From the NCBI GenBank assembly GCA_014607495.2, contig CP053153.1, forward strand, positions 9,982,001-10,046,000: DNA of 64,000 nucleotides, written 5' to 3'. Below the pieces are notes generated by a model that saw only the letters and a list, made by a program, of their open reading frames with translations, was not told where the DNA came from and did not search any database. A program made the position numbers and the translations under genes. The DNA is from Carposina sasakii (taxonomy: Eukaryota; Arthropoda; Insecta; Lepidoptera; Carposinidae). Positions 60,300 to 64,000 of this stretch are shown one piece after another (positions within the stretch are counted from its first letter, which is position 1; each line of letters opens with the position of its first letter).

Positions 60300-63200
60300 A
60301 TGTGCAGTACAATCATTTACGTTGCTCTTGTAGCTGCAATATTAATTTATGATCCCATTTACGCTAAAAGAACGAGGAATAACAAACGTGGAAAAATTGA
60401 AAATGATATTGAGGAGACTACACCACAGCCAAGTGTAGTTAGTTACTCGACTTTTGGATTCAACGATGTTGGAGGATACGATGGATTTGTACCGACTTCT
60501 CCGGATTACGCCAGTTACCTCAGTAGCTTTAATAAAGAGTCTCCTACTCGATTGTATGCCCCTGCATTCCCCACAGCGCAAGATGATGTTGTATATAACG
60601 GAAATCCGGAACAACAACCAGAAGCACCGCCCTACAACCCAGATGATGGAAATATACCGCAAGAAAGTGTTGTTCAATACCCAAAAAGTCCATATTTTTA
60701 TAATTCTCAAATAGAAAATAATCAACCAAAAAGTACAGGAACAGATGAAGTTTATGAAAAAAATATAGACAAGAATAATTCTCCTATATATGGTACTAAA
60801 ATTGGTTCAAGGGAAAGAAATAAACCTTTAAATCCATATAACGAAACTGGATTTGATAGACCGTTAAATGTTTATGATGATGCTTTGAATGTGAATCAAG
60901 ATCACGCTGGCTTCAAAATTCCACAACCTTCATATGATGATAAAACAGTTTTAAATGGTGAGTCCTCTAGTCAAAGTCACACTTACCAGAACTTTTACAG
61001 TCACCCTCAGAATTATCCACCTACTACTAATAATAACAATAATAACAATTGGGCTAAACCTGTTATTAATAATTCGGTATCTACTTTAAAGTTTCCGAAA
61101 GTAATAGATTTTACGAAATACAAGCAGGATTATCCTACAGAGCTTGATAACAAATACATGCCTCATGATCATGGTCAAAATCCTTTTAATCCAAGTTTGA
61201 GTACACTAAATGAGAATGTGCCAAAAAACAATGCCGATAGCAATGGAAACAGATTTTCGAACCCTACACCTGTTTTCAAAGACATGTCGCCACAAACACC
61301 TTTCCAATTCGAAAACGAATATGAAAACGAAGTGAAAAATAATGACTTATACTCCAAACCAGATCCTTTTCAAAATAATGATAATATAGCACCTATCAAG
61401 AAAGACGAAAGAGATGCAAAACCAAATGTCGATTATAAAAGATTTCGACAGTATGCTATGAATAATTTTGGGAACGATTACAAAAATGCCAAAAGCCCAA
61501 TGAAGGGGTATGAATATTCTACAAATTTTAGTAATATAAGTTTTGCGTTTGATTTTGGTGCTCCTTTCAATGATAGCATTGATGAAATAGTTCCAGCTAG
61601 TAGTAATATAATTAATACCAATAGTTACCGATTTCCTGATACAGACTTCACATCGAGTTTTAAAAAACTTCCTGAATTTAAGCCAAATTACGAAGAGGAG
61701 CAAGAAATAAGTTACCCTTCCTTTAAAAGTAAATATAATAAAAAACCGGATGAATATTTAAATCAATTTAAGAATTTGTACAGTTCGGCACCAACCGCCA
61801 CTAGTCAGTGGGGGAACAGATACAAATCTGCAGATCTTTCGTACAAACATCATTTTAAAGGCACCCAGTACGGTGACGATGACGTAAAAGATCACATTGT
61901 TCATATACCAAAGCAGCGACCTTACCGTCAAAAGTATAATTTTGATAAGTACCTTGATCCTACACCCACTGATTGGTCATCATTTAGCAGCAAGAAGAGG
62001 AAACCCGTCAGCGATTGGAAAGACCTTTCGAACAACAGATTCAAGTCCGAGGAAGACCTTCTAGGCCTTAGAACTCTTGACACCTCCCAAGCTTCTTATT
62101 TGCCAACATACAAGCCGAATTATAACACTCTTGACGATGAAATTGACTACAAAAAAATAGTTGACAAATGGAGGCAGTCATATCTCAAATCAAAATACAA
62201 AGATTCCTTGCGAGAATACGATAGTTACGCATCGGACCTAAAACCTCATCATGTGCCGATTCCGAAACCATACGCGGTAAGTGCTTTATTAGTTTTCTAC
62301 AGGGGCGGGAAATCGTGCATCTCGTATGTAATTAGTAAGCAAAAAACCGATATAAAAGAATGCGGATCGGAAACGTAGAGCTCGTCGCGCACTAATTTTC
62401 ACGCTTGCAGTCGGTTAGTAAGATGATGCGCGTTCAGCATCTGAGTCGGGAGAAATCATGTAACATTACACTTAATGTGGTTAGGTACTGACTGAGGTTA
62501 TCATTGGAACAGGTGCATGTAACTTAAAACATATAGCTATATGTACTATATATATACTATACTGTAGAGCAGTATGTTATGAGCTTAATATTTCCATGAT
62601 ACGACCCAGCTAGCTTCACTCATAACAACAATTATTTGATATATGTACTTACATACTTAATGTGTACTTTAAAAACAAAAATAGAAAGGCTGATATAAAC
62701 AACAAGGAAGCAATGAAGCCATAAAAAACTTATTAAAGGGCTCATTTCCATCAAATATTGCATAAGAAAGCTTAAAGAAAGCGAAAACCAATAGCACTTC
62801 TAGTTACGAACAAACAGTTTTAACGATCAGTTAGGCGTACGCTGCCCATAATGAGCTCATCGACCTTCGTTATGCTACATTAGTCAGGATCTAGTTCACC
62901 ATTTCTAGTAAAAGTAGTGAAAGAATAAACCTAATTTTCAAATAAAAATGTATGTTACTTCGAATGCTAAAACAGCGCTTTATAAAAACGCATGCATGAA
63001 ACACGAAGCACAAAATATTATGCACCAAAACCATTTTAGCCTCTAATACTATTTTCTTAAGTAATTTATTTCTATGTAATTTACATTTATCTGGAAACGT
63101 GGTGGAGGAGCTGAAATGACTAGAGAGCTATACCTAGTTACTTGCAGTATCATTGTCCTATTTATTGTTTACGTTTGGAAGTAGTTACCAGGTACGTTAT

Positions 63201-63632
63201 GATAGTGATTCATTGGTACAATGGGTACAAAGATACACCTAGAGATCTTACTTAATCATATTCAAATCCTAGGACCCAGAGAGTATTTATTTTAAATTCG
63301 ACACAGAAAACTTAGTTTTAACCACATAATTGGATACAATGCGGGTGAGTTTATGTATGTCCTTGTATCGACATATTAAAGTGATTAAATAACAATCTTG
63401 GACCGCGGATCGGCTGGCTCTCTAACCCAATGGATTTCAGATAGAAGTTCCGCATCCAGTTGTAGTTCCGGTACCACAGCCTTATCCGGTCCGGGTACCG
63501 ATTCCAAAACCGGTAGCAATACCCTACGTGCAGGAGATTACCGTACCGATCGAGAAACCGGTTCCCTACCCGGTCGTGAAAAACGTGCCTTATCCAGTAG
63601 AGAAGCTTGTCCCCGTGCACGTTGAAAAGAAG
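60300..63632 (+). CDS. Secreted Asn/Tyr/Pro-rich protein with VPVP repeats, 5' part
   Basis: Coding exon 1 is 60300-62276 (659 codons) and exon 2 is 63441-63632 (64 codons). Both junctions are in phase 0, with GTAAGT and GTTAGT donors and a TGGATTTCAG acceptor. The gene continues beyond the window. ATG 60300 gives a typical signal peptide (MCSTIIYVALVAAILIYDP, cleavage probably after ...YA). Exon 1 is low-complexity: many Asn, Tyr, Pro, Asp and Lys, a run of seven Asn near residue 248, and no cysteine-rich domain. Exon 2 is a run of VPVP, PYPV and KPV units (IEVPHPVVVPVPQPYPV), as in cuticle and extracellular-matrix proteins of insects. A structural extracellular role is inferred from composition; the family is not recognised. 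Exon 1 has no internal stop in about 2 kb. Confidence 0.82.
62277..63440. other. Intron of the secreted-protein gene
   Basis: AT-rich, 1164 bp, GTAAGT...TTTCAG, with no recognised element. Confidence 0.7.
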
Positions 63633-64000
63633 GTTAGTTGCTGATTAACCCTTGATAAACTTTATTAACATCCGAAATAAAATATTCTTAGTAGGTATGT
63701 AGGTTGTGTAGGCACCCAATTGATACGAGTATAGGTTAAAATTAGATAGAGGTTTACAGCGATTATATTTATAAGTTGTACTACATTAGACCTATAAAAC
63801 CTGCTGGTATGTTTCAGCGAATAAATTCAAATGGCCTTCGTAAAAAAAATTGTCATGAACTTAAATTAATTATAATTACATGACATTCGTCTACAGAAGG
63901 CAGTGTGTATAGCATGAAGGTTGCATGGCATTTGGCAGTAAATAAAGTGCATTCTCTACCACTTGTAGTTACCGGTTAAGTTTTTTTCGTAATATTTCTT
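63633..64000. other. Start of the next intron, to the window edge
   Basis: It begins GTTAGTTGC after the VEKK codons. No further exon is seen before the window ends. Confidence 0.55.

Noticed and set aside
60342..60725. Minus-strand frame of 127 codons
   Set aside because: Antisense of the long secreted-protein exon; no domain or start context.
63398..63625. 75-codon plus-strand frame rich in Ser/Gly
   Set aside because: It reads across an intron/exon boundary. The correct frame of the exon at 63441 gives the VPVP/PYPV repeats and joins in phase to the preceding exon.

Overview
The window looks like nuclear DNA of a lepidopteran insect (moth or butterfly). It is AT-rich and intron-rich, with very small coding exons separated by long non-coding stretches. 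It carries element types typical of Lepidoptera: RTE and CR1-like LINEs, Helitrons ending in CTAG^T, tRNA-derived SINEs, hAT and TA-inserting elements, and a PIF/Harbinger transposon. I cannot name the species from sequence alone.

Region 1 (1-13,000) is a mobile-element block. A 5'-truncated RTE-type LINE (about 511-2441, minus) is followed by a nearly full-length CR1-like LINE (about 2940-10440, minus). The CR1-like element has an ORF1 with a PHD-type zinc finger and coiled coil, an endonuclease and a reverse transcriptase. It is split exactly between endonuclease and reverse transcriptase by an apparently intact 3268-bp Harbinger transposon (5157-8424) with perfect 57-bp terminal inverted repeats (TIRs) and a TAA target duplication. 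The Harbinger transposase and MADF/BESS genes are interlocked: each has coding exons inside the other's intron on the opposite strand.

Region 2 (13,888-25,138, minus) is a complete 12-exon gene for mitochondrial dihydrolipoamide dehydrogenase (E3). All splice sites and phases close to give 495 residues. Its introns hold many elements: a hAT-type element with a nested TA-flanked element, a Helitron split by a DD82E mariner-like transposon, further Helitrons, MITEs and SINEs.

Region 3 (25-45 kb) has no gene I can support. It holds Helitrons, a hAT MITE, a TIR element, LINE tails and a local duplication.

Region 4 (45,413-55,069, plus) is a three-exon FAM107-family (DUF1151) gene of 124 residues. 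A Helitron with six units of a 127-bp tandem repeat starts about 22 bp after its second exon.

Region 5 (60,300 to the window end, plus) is the 5' part of a secreted, Asn/Tyr/Pro/Asp-rich protein whose second coding exon switches to VPVP/PYPV repeats, as in cuticle or matrix proteins.

The host genes have no visible functional link: E3 acts in mitochondria, FAM107 proteins are actin-associated, and the third gene is secreted. I found no clearly new multigene system. The most unusual structures are the interlocked Harbinger genes, the nested mariner-in-Helitron insertion whose target can be reconstructed, and the chimeric Helitrons that share one 3' end.
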